DNA from: Lichenostomus cassidix
Lineage: Eukaryota > Chordata > Aves > Passeriformes > Meliphagidae
Assembly (NCBI GenBank): GCA_008360975.2
Contig: CM039179.1
Coordinates: 53,543,166 to 53,607,165, forward strand
DNA: 64,000 nt
Direction of reading: 5' to 3'
Of the stretch, positions 12,387 to 24,470 are shown one piece after another; the first letter of the stretch is position 1; every line of letters begins with the position of its first letter. Below the pieces are notes generated by a model. It searched no databases. It worked only from the letters and a program-made list of their open reading frames with translations, and was not told the origin of the DNA. A program made the translations under genes and the position numbers.

Positions 12387-12578
12387 CTATCTGTAATACT
12401 TTTCTGGGAGGTTGCTGGGATAATCCATCTCTTCTTCACTTTCTTCTGGCACTTCTCCCATTTCATCCCAATCCTCCACATTCTCAAGGGCACTGAGTTC
12501 TATCTCAGCTGCTTGGGCCGTAACATCTGGCTTCTTAGATAAGTGGGTAATAATAACATTTTGTCCTGGAAACTTGTT
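12387..12578 (-). pseudogene. Open 63-codon remnant ending upstream of an LTR-like sequence
   Basis: One minus-strand frame stays open from a TAG near 12579 to a TAG at 12387. It has a protein-like composition: a polar start, then a strongly acidic stretch rich in Glu and Asp, ending in PSNLPEKYYR. It lies just upstream of a minus-strand TATA/AATAAA arrangement, which suggests the C-terminal end of a retroviral reading frame next to a 3' LTR. I do not recognise the protein. It could also be a retrocopy of a host gene. It has no start codon of its own and is a fragment. Confidence 0.35.
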
Positions 12579-12587
12579 CTAAGTTCT

Positions 12588-15500
12588 TTTCAGTAAAATG
12601 AAAACAAATCAAACTAAAACAAACCCAGTGTGTAGTATTTGATGGGAAGTATATTTTATTTCTGATGGCAGAAAAGCCATTGTTTTCTCAGTCTTTTCTC
12701 TGTGCCATGACACAACAACATACAGCCTCCTTTCTTTCCTTCTTCACTTCCTTTTGTGAGAAAAGTCTTTGGGATCACTCTCATCACCCTCTGGGCAAAT
12801 CATCAGTAATTGATGCAAGAAACATAGAAGACATATCAGAAAGCCTTAGAATCTGAGGTGGATGGTGTTTATAGAAAGGAATTTAGACTGAAAAGTGAAG
12901 TAATGTAGGCAGATGAGATTTGATATGAAGATATGCATAAATCCTTTTTCCACAGGAAAAAGCTATTTTGTCTGACTTCACTTCTTCATACACAGATCCC
13001 TTTTATCTGAAGGAGATAGCTAATGGTGTAAGTCAAGCAGACTCCCATTATGTAAGGAATAGTGAAAAGTTACAAAGTTTGCATGGTTCATATGGGGTCA
13101 GGGTGAATGCTAGAAGTTCCAAATTAATGTCTAGGACTGGAACTCTGCCCAAGATATCCAGCGCAATTTACAGTGCAATATGGAGACATGGAAGATTATC
13201 AGGAAATGCCATATGTGTGCAAACCATGAATAGACACAAGAAAATTTCCAGCTAGGGCATCCTCATTGGAATGACCCTCAGTAGCTTCTGACCATTCAGT
13301 TCAGCTACAAACTGTGGAGTGCCTTGAAACAAGTAATAAAAAAATAAACCTTTTACCCCTATTGTTTCTTACTCACATCCAAAGGTTCTCCAAACAGACT
13401 AAAGCAAAATGTAAATCAGCCAGTATCTTAAGCAAGTCAGGATTTTTCATTGTTTCTCTATTTTGCCAAATGACTATGATCACTGGTACTTAGGACTCCT
13501 TTTTCAGTTTCTAATTAATCAGATTTAATCCAAAAGAGTAATAGAGAGGAAAAAAAAAAAAAACACAAAAAAAACCCATCCAATTTCTGGTTTGGCTAGT
13601 TACCTTTGCCAATATTGTACTACAAATCACTACTTTTTTATTGTTGTTTTTATTATGGTAAAAAAGCCCTTTAAAACACGGAATTGTAGAAAGAAAAAAA
13701 GAGTTAATTCAGATTTTTCATGCTCATATGCAATCTTTACTCAAAAATACCTGAATGTTCATAGTCTCCAATTAGATGTACAGAGATCCATCAGAAAAAG
13801 CTATCATGACCAAATGTGAACTTTGATCTGTTTCTCTGTACTTGTATCTTTAATACATTCTTTATCTATAATAGCAAAGAATCAATTGTAGTATCATGAA
13901 AATTAGAAGAGATTCCTGTAAAACTGCATAAGAAATGAGATTCCATATATTTAATCAATTAATTTCTTTACTAGAAAAAACAGCTTTTGGCAATCAGTCA
14001 GGGCACTTATTTTTAATAACTGAAGAACAGGTTAAAGAAAAATTTAGGAACTGCTGAAGTATTTCAGCAGAATGCAGATGATTTATCCTTGATTTAGGCA
14101 CTACAGAAATAGCTTTTATAAACAGATCCTTATTTATACAATGATGGTTGGCTTTAGACTTTTAAGGAAGAGTACAAACACTTTCAAAACCTAAGACTGT
14201 CTCATAATAAAGATTCAGGAATGGCACCTTAAAATGTTTAGTGTCTCTAACATATTATAGCCAAGAGGAAGAGTGACATGCTTTCAGGTCTTTACTTCAA
14301 GGGTTATTTTTATCTTAATCACTGACTTAAAAAAAAATAAATAAAAAAAATCAAACAGGACTCTCAGCTCCCAGACTCAAGTGATCCCTGGGCTATAGAG
14401 TCAGAGTTTACTTTTCTTCCCTGGTCTATGAATCCAGTGTTCCAGTACAAGAAGATGAAGTGTTTTTAAATTCCTGAATTCCCATACTCAAACAATTAGA
14501 CATTCTTCTTGGATGCACACCACTAGCATCACTAAAACGTCTTTTCTGGACTCTTTACAAAGAGAAAAACAGTAGACATTTACAGAGCAAAATTTTTGGG
14601 ATTTATCTTATGATGAGATCAGTAGGACCCAAAAGTAAACATAACTTTCCACTAACTATAAATATTTTAGAGTAGTGGAGATGAATTTCATTGCTTCAAG
14701 TTCCCATGATAACATGGAATGCAAAATGCTAAAACACTCTATTTTGTTCAGTCAGAAAGTAGGCTTTAATATGGTTCCTACAGTCAATTCAGTGGAAAAT
14801 ACTGACCATGATCTACATCCAATATGTTCTAAGAATGATTGGTGGAACCACTGAAAAAGAAAAGATTTGTAGGAATACATGATTTGTTGTTCTTAATAGG
14901 ACTTAGTGATGAGCTAGGGTCCCCCTTGTTCAGTGGTGTCCAAGACTTATATGACTCTGTATGTGCAGAAGGACATCTCTAGAAAATGATGGAATACTGG
15001 GCTGACTACAATTAAATAGGTGAGATATTTTGAATTATGCAGCTAGGTGACCAGGGATCTTTGCCAGTACAGCTTTTCATTGAATATCCTACTCTATTCT
15101 TCTTTCTACTGAGTTAATCTACCTCATCTCACAGCTTTATGTTTCCTTATTCGTAAAAATAATTAATACCAGGTAGGAGCATCACAAATCAATTGTCAGC
15201 AGGCAAAGACACTCCTGTAAAACTTTCTTTCCAGAGAAGAATTATGAGGACTGATATCTAACAAAAAGACAAGGAAAGGTGAAATTACAAAACACGTCTT
15301 TACATTCCTAGAAGTGCATACATATAAAACACATGCAACTGAGACATCATTCTGGTTTCAAGTACTTATTGTTTGACAAGTGGACATATGTGCCTTGGCT
15401 TCCTTTCCCCTTTTGCTCTGCTGGTAATACAGAGCAGCTGTGACCCTAAATTTAAGCTAGGATTATGACTGTTATCTCTTGACAAATTTGTTCACAATTC

Positions 15501-15808
15501 TTGAGACATTTTTGCTGATTCAACACCACTTAAAATTGGCATATATCCAGATTTCTGCAGAAACTGTAGTTATGCTGAGTTTGTGACATGTCTTTATTTT
15601 GTACAAAGACAGGGATCTGAGTATTAGAGCAAACCTCAGTTTCATATAAAATGAAGTCAGCATTTGAATGAAAAGTTGAGGTGTGATTCTTCACTACCAT
15701 ACATATAGAGTGGTAACAGATTTGATAGCAATTTAAGCTAGAAATACACCAGGGCAAAACCACCAACCTGACTTAAAAAGGTAGAAGGGCCTGATTCTGA
15801 TTTTTTCA
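12588..15808. other. AT-rich DNA, no gene seen
   Basis: About 3.2 kb of unique-looking AT-rich sequence. It contains an A-rich stretch at 13550-13575 and another at 14330-14350. A 95-codon frame at 12968-13255 has a protein-like composition but no recognised domain and no clear splice borders. Nothing else stands out. Confidence 0.5.
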
Positions 15809-15870
15809 TATATAAACACAAATATAAACACACATACACATACACACACACAAATATATACATATATATA
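15809..15870. repeat. Imperfect CA/TA microsatellite
   Basis: Alternating ACAC and ATAT dinucleotides with A-rich interruptions, immediately 5' of a CR1 copy. It is likely length-polymorphic. Confidence 0.9.
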
Positions 15871-15889
15871 GGGGTGTACTCTGTGTGTG

Positions 15890-16485
15890 TGTCCTTGGGT
15901 GCATCAGGCACAGCATTGCTGGCTGGTTGAGGGGATTGTCCCACTTTGCTCTGCAGTGGTGTGGCCTCACGTCAAGTCCTGTGTACAGTTTTGAGCACCA
16001 CAACATAAGAAAGACATTAAGCTGCAAGAGAGTGTCCAAAGACAGATAATAAAGATTGTAAAGGGCTTGGAGGGGAAGATGTATGAGGAGCAGCTGAAGT
16101 AATTTGGTCTGTTCAGCCTGGAGGAGAACTGAGGGGAGACTTCATCACAGTCTGCAGCTTTCTTGTGAGGTGAAACAGAGGGGCAGACACCAATCTCTTC
16201 TCTCTCAGGACCAGTGACAGGACCTGAGGGAATGGCCTGAACTTGTGTCAAGGGTTATTTAGGTTGGATCTTAGGAAAAGGTTCTTCACCCAGAGGGTGG
16301 TTTGGCACTGGAACAGGCTCCCCAGGGAAGCGGTCACAGCACCAAGCCTGACAGAGCTCAAGAAGCATTTGGTCAATGTTCTTAGGCACAAGGAGGGATT
16401 CTTGTAACTGTCCTGTGCAGGGCCAGGAGTTGGACTCAATGATCCTTGTGGGTCCCTTCAACTCAGAATATTCTGTGATGTATGT
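15890..16485 (+). mobile_element. CR1 LINE, 3' portion with intact tail
   Basis: Sense CR1. It shows the ORF2 end ('tttgagcaccacaacataag', 'tatgaggagcagctgaag', 'tctgttcagcctggaggaga'), the 3' UTR ('actggaacaggctccccagg') and the tail 'attctgtgatgtatg'. It is 5'-truncated, in the usual CR1 manner. Small indels remove coding capacity. It resembles the minus-strand copy at 49240-49470 more than the other copies here, so the two are probably of related subfamilies. Confidence 0.92.
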
Positions 16486-17753
16486 ATATCTAAAATTATT
16501 ACAGTATGGATTCTGGAAGGTTGAACTTGTTTTAGTATTAGAAAACTGGAATGAAACATTTCTTTGCTCTCAGTTGCCTTACCTATAATTCCGTATTTGC
16601 AAAAACATATTTCACTTCAACGAGAAGGAAGTCAAGATTTTAGATTTCCATATGGCTTTAGCAAACACTGACTAAATTATTTAATGTTGTAGATGTTGTT
16701 GTTTTGATCTTTTTTACCTTTAGACCTGAAAAAAATTCAGTATGCAGACATAAATTAAAACTGAAATAACATAATTTTCCTTTAATTTTTTCCACTAGCA
16801 TTTTATGAGTTGCTAATGAAGCTGAAGTGATTTGAACAACAAAAAAAATCTGTCCTTGCTTGCTAAATCTGACATGTAATCTTTACCAGTCAGATTTAAT
16901 TCTTAAGAAATATTCCTTGACAGTGTCTACATACACACACAGGATCAAACACAATTACGCCTTTCAGATGTACTTCTAGTAATTTTAAAGTTTGTTGCTT
17001 TTTAAATCACTGGCTGTTGGAACAATAAAATGAGATTCAATGGCAACTTAGCAGCTCAGCAAGTGCAGTATGATATTTTCCTTGGTGCCGCAGGATACCT
17101 ATGAACGTTTGAAAATGTGTTTTGAAATGTGCCAAATAGTTTTATTTAATATGGACACTTCAGAAAAAGAAGAACTGATCAGCATGTGGGCATTATGGGC
17201 ATTGCATTACTCTGACACATTCTAGCAGCATGAGACCTGAAAAAGTTCTTTTATTAAATTTCTGATTATGTCTGAATGCTTGTGGAGAATGAAAAGTAGG
17301 ACTGTCATAAATAATAGTGGAGCTAACTGAATACATTTAATTCACAAAAATATTTGTGTATCTCTTCTCATTCAATACCACTCATAGGCATTTTTGTTAA
17401 AGACCCCAAGTGCATTTGCTTGAGAAAAATATTTATAGAAATTACAAGCAATGAACATCTTGTTTTTAATGTTCTGTATCAAGATTACACTCTGAGTAGA
17501 AAAAGAGGTAAATTTGAAGATTTTAAAGAAATATAATTACCCCAGTATACATTTTGTACTGAGAAATGTGGAACACACCCTGTTATAAACACTGTGCTTC
17601 AGCTTGCTTTTGGGGTTGATAGTAGGTACTGACAGGCATATGACTATACCTGAATAATCTATTTTAATTCCTTAGAAGATGAACTTTAATAAAAGAGAAA
17701 GGGAAAGATGACCGGCCAGCCAGTCTTACCAGGTAAAAATAGTAAAAGGAGAG
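16486..17753. other. No gene recognised
   Basis: AT-rich unique-looking spacer between a CR1 and an ERVL-type LTR. The 60-codon frame at 17354-17536 shows no family resemblance. Confidence 0.5.
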
Positions 17754-18273
17754 TTTTATGGTTTAACTCCAGGAAACAGCACAGTTCCACAGAGCCACTT
17801 ACTCCTCCACAGTAGGATGGGGAGAAAATCAGTAAGGTAGAAGTAAGAAAACTCATGGGCCAAGATAAAGACAGTTTAACAGGTAAAGTAAAAATCCTGC
17901 ACACAAGCAAAAAAACCAAGAAATTCATTCACCACATCCCATTGGCAGGCAGGTGTTCAGCCACCCCAGGCAAGCAGGGCTCCCTCAGGTGTAATGGTGA
18001 CTCGGGAAGACAAATGCCATCCCTCCGAACATTCCTCCTCTCCCTTCTCCTTCTTCCCCCAGCTTTATATGCTGAGCATGATGCCATATGGTATGGAATA
18101 TCCTGTTGATCAGTTGGGGTCAGCTGTCCTGGCCTTGATGCTATGTAAGCACTGCTCAGCAAAAGCTAAAGTATTGGTAGGCTATCAACACCATACTCAT
18201 CACAAATACAAAATACACCACCATAGGGGCTGCTGTGATGCAAATTAAATGTACTCCAGCCAGAATCAGCACA
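17754..18273 (-). mobile_element. ERVL-type solo LTR, minus strand
   Basis: A solo LTR of a common avian ERVL group, read antisense. On the plus strand it starts near 'atggtttaactccagg', continues with 'gccaagataaagacagttta' and 'gctttatatgctgagcatga', and ends 'ccagccagaatcagcaca'. On the LTR sense strand this gives the U3 start, a TATA-containing segment near 18066 and an R-U5 end. The 5-bp flanks are GAGAG (17749-17753) and AAGAG (18274-18278), a 4/5 match that fits an aged ERVL target duplication. The terminal TG has mutated at one end. No internal region is attached. Confidence 0.82.
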
Positions 18274-18742
18274 AAGAGTGACAGAATTCCTGAATCTGAG
18301 TGGTTTGACTCACAGAACAAATGTCGTTGATCACTGAGAGAAACAAGCAAAGCTAGTCGCATTTAACAAGCACTTGGTCTCAGGGGGAATGATAACCAGA
18401 CAAGTACAAAATTGTGATAAAGAAACTGATGAGAGATCTGACCATTTTGAAATTCCTAATCTTGCCTTGTGTGATAATAGACCAGCAGGTATAAATTATC
18501 TGGTTTTCATTGATTTGAAATGTTTTCTCACTTTCATCTTTATGTCTACATCAGCAACAGGATTGAAGCACCTTGTGAGAAATTTCAGGTGGGTCTTAGA
18601 GATCTGAAATCTATACTGTAGATCCTAAAAAAAATTGCTTATTTGTAACTAGTTCTGTTGAATCTGAATGATCCAGACACCTTTTTTTTTTTTTTAATTG
18701 AAATTCCCCTAAATCCTAGTGTTCCTCTTCTGTGACTAGCTA
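18274..18742. other. Unique spacer with one exon-like segment
   Basis: Sits between two unrelated LTRs. The only item of note is the open, splice-flanked stretch at 18384-18488, listed separately. A T-run lies at about 18681-18695. Confidence 0.5.
18384..18488 (+). CDS. Weak exon candidate (105 nt)
   Basis: The segment is bounded by CTCAG on the left and CAG|GTATAA on the right. It is 105 nt long (a multiple of three) and open in the frame reading M-I-T-R-Q-V-Q-N-C-D-K-E-T. The residues look like ordinary soluble protein. The pyrimidine tract in front of the acceptor is poor, and the frame runs on beyond the donor, so this may be chance. No family recognised. Confidence 0.15.
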
Positions 18743-18748
18743 CATCAT

Positions 18749-19011
18749 TGTGGCTAGCACAGGTTTTTCCCATGAGAAGTTTTCTTGTGTTTTGTAAACA
18801 AAGATAAAGTTTGGATGTTATTGGAACAGTGTCCCAGAACTTGGGCAGTGCAGGCCTGGCCAATCAGGCCTGGGGGAAGGCTTCTGACTGACCAATCTGG
18901 GTGACTTTTGAGAACTCTATATATGTGATGAAATCAAAACAATAAAGGTCATTCCTTCTTGCCACTGAGAACTGATGCATTCATTACTCTGCTAGCTGCT
19001 CAACAGCGACA
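18749..19011 (+). mobile_element. Compact 263-bp ERVK-like solo LTR with perfect 6-bp TSD
   Basis: A complete small LTR. The termini are TGTGGC...GCGACA with TGT/ACA ends, and the 6-bp repeat CATCAT flanks it exactly at 18743-18748 and 19012-19017. Inside are two CCAAT boxes (18860 and 18892), a TATA-like CTATATATG at 18917, AATAAA at 18941, and a U5 of about 65 bp. The order and spacing are those of a working U3-R-U5. The 6-bp duplication indicates an ERVK-like or similar integrase. No internal sequence remains, so it is a solo LTR formed by recombination between the two LTRs of a provirus. It is well preserved and so may be fairly young. Confidence 0.88.
18917..18946 (+). promoter_or_regulatory. 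TATA box and poly(A) signal of the compact LTR
   Basis: CTATATATG at 18917 and AATAAA at 18941 are only 24 bp apart. That leaves the expected start site and the poly(A) signal almost on top of each other, a very short R region. Confidence 0.6.
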
Positions 19012-19017
19012 CATCAT

Positions 19018-20249
19018 GACTTGTTTTAGGTTTGGAATGTGTGCTGTGTTCTGTAAGATTGCCCTAACTTGTCCAATTTGATGTTTTACACTGCATCTAA
19101 TACCTGCATTGAGAATAAATACATTATATGTGGACCAAGTTACTTTCAAAATGTAATGCATCTAATCATTTTACATGCAAAGCAAACTGGTAAAAAAGAT
19201 TGAATTCAGAGTTAAATCAGTACCCTGCAATGCAGGAGAAAACTGAGGTATCCAGATGGTAATTTTCTGCCCTTTAGTTAAATTTAAGCTGGCACATTCT
19301 CCTTGTAATGGCCTTCAAAGGACTTTGTTTTCTTCTTGAGCATAAATATGTACATTATGCAGATAGTGATTTTACGAAGTCTGATTTTATCAATCTCAAT
19401 TTTGATATACTGGGTCTTATTCCAAATCTCATATTTCAAAGGACAATTCTCAAGACAGAGAGTAAAATTTATTCTGAAGTCATGGTGTGTCAGCCCATCT
19501 TGCTGAAGTAGCCTCCATTATTACAGCATCATTATAAAGGTTATTTTGGCCAAAGAGCAAGAGATAAGTCTCACACTGAAAATGTTTCTCTAGCTTAGTA
19601 TGTTAAGGACTTTCAACTGTGAAGGAAAAGCAACAGCTTTTATTTCTACTCAAAAAATGTTTGATGTATGTAATATCATATTGTCTTAGATTTAAGTTTA
19701 TAAAAGATATTTGGAAAAAAGACCAGAAACTTCCTTTTTAAATTACCTTCTTTATTTATGTCAAGACAAAGTTGCATTTAATAGGACATGAGCTCTATTT
19801 GACCATAATTATGCAACCTATTAGTCACCTAATAAATTGTGATCTCTAGCAAATGTCTGGTAAATTCTGACATGACAGAAAATAAGAGGTTCGTTTCTTG
19901 CAGGGTCCTTCTTGTAGCAGTGCAAATGTTTATATAGGAGATTGCCTGCACTTTTTTCTTTGTAACAGTGTGTAATATTGTTGATGTGCTAATTCATTCC
20001 CTGATGTTCTATTGATTTGATTTATTAAATTTGCTAAATGTATGATCTTGCCCAATCTGTAGCCTTGTAATCCCCAAAGCCAAATCACATAAAATACTAT
20101 TTTTCTTCTATGATACAAAAGTGTCATCTTAATTTTCCAATTATGGATGTATTTTTCCTGAAATTACTGGTGTAATAAATTGAAAGAATAACAATAAAAC
20201 ATTTATCTCCAATGGGGGTGGTTTTACGTTCCATATTTCTGTGGTAACT
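19018..20249. other. No gene recognised
   Basis: AT-rich spacer between two LTRs. No conserved domain or repeat family recognised. Confidence 0.5.
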
Positions 20250-20700
20250 TGTCATGGTTAAAACCCAGCTGGCAACTAAGCTCCACTAAGCTGTGAACTC
20301 ACTAATTCCCCTACCAGTGGAGTAGGGGAGAGAACTGGAAAAACAAAAAATTAGAAAACGCATTACTCAAGACGAAGTTTAACAGGTAAAGCAAAACCCA
20401 TGCACACAAACAAAGCAACAAGGAATTAATTCACCACTTCCCATGAGAAAGTAGGTGTTGAATCACCTCCAGGAAAGCAAGGCTCCAACACTTATGGTGG
20501 TGACAGGAATTAAAAATGGAACATGTGCATCCCCTTCCTCCTTCTTCACCTAGGTTTATGTGCTGAGCATGATGCCATATAGTCTGCAATGCTCCTTTAG
20601 TCATCTGGGGACAGCCCCCTCCCAACCTCCCACACACACAGGGACTCAGGAACCTGTTGGGTGGGTAAGCAAGGCTCAACAATAATTTAAGAAGAGGCCA
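20250..20700 (-). mobile_element. ERVL-type LTR, minus strand, same family as 17754-18273
   Basis: On the plus strand it begins 'tgtcatggttaaaacccagc', the R-U5 end of the same LTR family as 17754-18273. Shared blocks include the 'acaggtaaag' and 'gcacacaa' segments and 'gtgctgagcatgatgccata'. The far (U3) end fades after about 20650, and no matching 5-bp duplication of TAACT was found. The copy is either truncated or has a longer divergent U3 that continues into the GC-rich block to about 20960. Confidence 0.78.
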
Positions 20701-20960
20701 TACACACAATGGCAACGTCCTGGATACCCCCCTATGTCCAACAGCGGGAGGCACAGGGCCCTCCTGAGCCAGCGAGGCTTTCTCAGTGGGTTTTCTGCCT
20801 GCACCAGGCCATGCTGTGTAACACCCGCTGCTTCCCAGCAGCTTCTGCGAGAGGTAATGAGGCCCCCGCCTGGGCACACGTGTGCTGGCCATTGCACTGT
20901 TTGACTACTAGGGGCATTTTGCAGCCTCAGTGGTCGAATCTGAGGGGAGGTTTGGTAAGG
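20701..20960. other. GC-rich block next to the LTR
   Basis: Markedly GC-richer than its surroundings, with long overlapping open frames on both strands (minus 20431-20892, plus 20709-21110) because AT-rich stop codons are scarce. It may be the divergent U3 of the adjacent ERVL-type LTR. No protein family recognised. Confidence 0.4.
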
Positions 20961-23639
20961 GAGACCACTTTGAACCTTGTCACTCTATGGGAAGATCTCC
21001 CTTACTCCTTTGAATCCTTGCCCTTTCCTATCTTTGCCCTTTCCAGCAATCTCTGCATAGATAATTTTTGGGTGGAGTTTGGTTTTACACAACTTGATGC
21101 TGGATTTTAGTTTGCTTATTTTTCTCTGTGTGCTTTTACCATCTACACAGTAGTAGAGTATCGCACTCTCACTTTTAAATTAACCCTACTTTTGCTGACA
21201 CATTTTCTGGAGGTTCCAGCAGCACACGAGGCCTTGCAGTGCAGTGAACCTCACCACACCATATCCATCTCCTACTGCAGGCTTTAAAGGCTTAGCACCT
21301 TTACTGAATTTCTCCAGGAGGCAGTAGGTTACATTCAACATGAAACATGAATTTTCTGGGATTCTCACTGTCAGCCACCTCCTGCCATGGATTTTTACAT
21401 TTAGTTGGAAGATACGTTTCATACCTGCCATGTGAGGTGAACTCTGGTTTTGAAAAGCTGTGGTTTTCTACATCCAAGTCTTCTTCAGCTGTCAGAAGGA
21501 TTTTGTCACCCAGTAAAGTAATCTCAGTCTAGTACTGAAATTCAGATTGAATCAGGTCAGTGGAAGTCATTGGATTTTCTTCAGGTTTTCCTATAATTAA
21601 TTCTGTAAGAAAATTCTTCATCCTTACAGGTAAAGTGCATGAAATACCTGATATGTTTCTTTCTTCAATTCTTTCTACCATGAATATTATGCAAAGAAAA
21701 AAACCCATCTAATTAGATACAGATGACCCATGTATTTTTTTTCTCCTTTTCACTTCAGGAACATAGCTGTGAATGTATTATTGAGAAGTCTTTGCAAATC
21801 CACTGTTTCTAAAGATTTCACTGCCTAACACTTGTAGATTCAGAAGACTTAAGGTTATCTATTTGAAATTTTTATAATTAATAATAATAGGTGTTGCAGG
21901 AATACCTGGAAGTCTTAACAATCAGACAAGATTATAACAAGTTGGCTGCACTTCCCTCAACTTTAGATACTGAAATCAATAGCTAAACTAGTGACTTTAG
22001 GCTCCTCTTACTGTCGGTGGAGACTAATAGGCTTCTTCAGGGTGTGATCTATTTCTTATTGAAAGGTTTATAATGATATGAACACCTTTGAAAATAATGT
22101 ATTTTTCTCCACTGACTAGGAAGAAGTAATGGGATAACTAGGTATGGATGTTGACATGGCAGATATCCACATTTAATCAGTTTAATATCAGTTACAAAAA
22201 AAGGAAGTTCTTGCCCTGATGAACTTGCTATCTAAATAAGAAAGGGGGAAATTGAAATTTAAAGACATTCAATAGCTTACACAAAACCAGAACCTAAAGT
22301 ATCTCCTGAGTCCAAAAAAAAAGTTTTAAGCAGAAGGCTGTATCTGCTTCAATTTTCAATATGCAGTTGTTCTTTCAAAGCTTCTTTGGCACCCTGAAAA
22401 AGTTCTCATACTACATTGCTATGTTGATGACAGTTTTTCTATGTTTATTTTGTAACTTATTTCCATTGTACTAAAAATGCTGTTTGATTCACTTCTACAC
22501 AGAGACCTCGTAAAAAATTGAAAGGCTTCAATAATTTTAAATCATTCTACACTGCATATAGAGATTTAAATTTCAGTGCTATTTTTTTTATTAGCACTTT
22601 AATTTGGAAGGTACTAGGCTTCTACAAGATTTAAAATTATTGGAGCATTTCAAATTTTTATAAGCTTTCCAGTAAAGATGTGACTATGGTTCTGGGCTTA
22701 TAAAGTGTAGCACAATTTAAATTTAATCTAAATTATTTAAGTGCTTCAGACTTCAGGGAGATTTTCAATCTCTCAAACTGGGATCCATGTTCAGAGACTA
22801 GAGCAATCTTATAATGTAAAGTACTTTCATCATTTTAAAGACCTGCGGGCAGCATTCTGAACGGGCCTTTTTTATTGTCAGTTTGTTAATTTAAATTATT
22901 TGTTTTCACCTCTGGTGTATGGAAAGGGGAAAAAAGTGTAATAAGAACATAAAGGGAAGTCTGTTTCCTCTAGAAAGTTAAAGATAACAATGACCTTTCC
23001 TGCTAAGACAGATGAGGTGAGGTAATGTGAAGAACACCATTTTTTAACATACATTTTGAAACTTGCTATAAGATGTTACACATTCTATAGTCTCACCCAT
23101 GCTCATTGGTATTAGGTGTACTCATTATCTTAAATACCAAAGACATATAACTTATATTTTCACTCTTTTGAAGACTTAGTTTCATTCAGACAGGAAACAA
23201 AATGCATTTAATTTTATTATGTTCAGTCTTCATCTTCTGTGAAGATACGAACTTCCTGTAAATCTAAAAGGTGTGTGCCATTTCTATAGCCATGTTTGCC
23301 CTATAATCAACAAAATAGTATGGTATTGAAAATATATGGATGTCTGATTCACATAGTCTTTTGAAGCAAAATTTCAAAGATCATTGTTGGGTGCCTGGGG
23401 AAGAATTCTGCTAGCATCACCAGTTATTTTGTAATGTAATGTCTCCATCCATGTAACGTGAACATAACTAATCCTCCTTGTCTCTTCCATCCCTGTGACA
23501 GTTATCTTCTGTTACTGGAACATCGTCTGCCATTTAGATTGCTTAGTCAAAGAAATCTCATTTATTTTCCATATCACTATAAAACTTCTAAAGGCACAGA
23601 GCAATTGTAGTGTGTCCTTGTTACAGAGAGGGGAGAGGA
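20961..23639. other. AT-rich DNA, no gene seen
   Basis: About 2.7 kb of unique-looking sequence. No frame longer than about 80 codons, no repeat family and no convincing splice-bounded segment. Confidence 0.5.
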
Positions 23640-24470
23640 GATTGGTGAGGTGTGGGCGTCTCTCAGTTGTTATTCTACACCACTCAAATCATCACTGGGA
23701 GGTATGATTTCAAGATGAAAATGAATGCACTACTCTGTCTCTCTTTTTTCCAGCACGGGGAGAGTCAGGGTCAGCTGCTTCAGACCCTGGTTCCTTTGCT
23801 TACCTGCCAATCCCCTTTCCTTCTTCTCTGGAATGCAGGTATGGGATGTGGTGCTGAAATGATAGCATCAAAAATGTGAATCAACACTAGACCTGGCAGT
23901 GCTGATGCAAAGGCTGCCACAGCAAAAGGATGGGCAAGTGCAATGCGAGCCCAGTTAAGCCTATCAAGCCAAGCTGAAACAAGTCCAAATGAGGCAGCAG
24001 AACAATGGGAAAGTGGCAGTGACGTGTGGGAACAACCTCCAGAGCAGCAGAGCAATAGAAGCAGCAGCACAGGCACCTGTGCAGAAATGCGCCACAAAGG
24101 AGCAGCAGTGCAACCCGACTCAGGCTACCCAGCTTTTGGGGGTGTTTCTTTGTCACTGTTTGGCATATTTTTGAAATTTGGGGCAGGGAGAGAGTGGTAA
24201 ACATAGACTACAGGAGCTCCGCCACCATCTTGTCTTTGTTCCCAGTGGCCATTTGGTGTGATGTGTGGGAATGGTTGCAGTATTACCTTTGTCTGGGGAA
24301 GTCACATGGACACAACCTATGGAGAGTGTCTGCTATCTTGTTTTGGTTCCTCATTGGTGGTGAACACCTTTTTGTGGGTAAAAAACCTCTATTTTTGTAT
24401 ACCTGTGCTATTAATATTGCTGTTATTGTGCATATCTTATTCAATTCCTTTGCACTGTCAGTAATTTGAA
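23640..24470 (+). other. Unclassified GC-richer block, possibly retroelement-derived
   Basis: The composition rises above the AT-rich background and several overlapping frames of 60-105 codons are open on both strands. A strong pyrimidine tract and AG near 23753 is followed about 85 nt later by CAG|GTATGG. From 23,900 to 24,150 one plus-strand frame is rich in Ala, Gln, Glu and Ser, as in gag-type proteins. No LTR boundary, PBS or known domain could be fixed. It may be an internal ERV fragment or a pseudogene. Confidence 0.35.

Noticed and set aside
12081..12490. AAGGGC repeated at 12081 and about 12487 as a possible TSD
   Set aside because: The right-hand copy lies inside the open coding remnant and is not next to an LTR CA end, so the match is probably chance.
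20431..20892. 153-codon minus-strand frame
   Set aside because: Lies over an ERVL-type LTR and its GC-rich flank; no domain and overlapped by open frames on the other strand.
23754..23839. Splice-bounded segment with strong pyrimidine tract
   Set aside because: Sits in an unclassified possibly retroviral block; frame and length do not support a specific coding exon.
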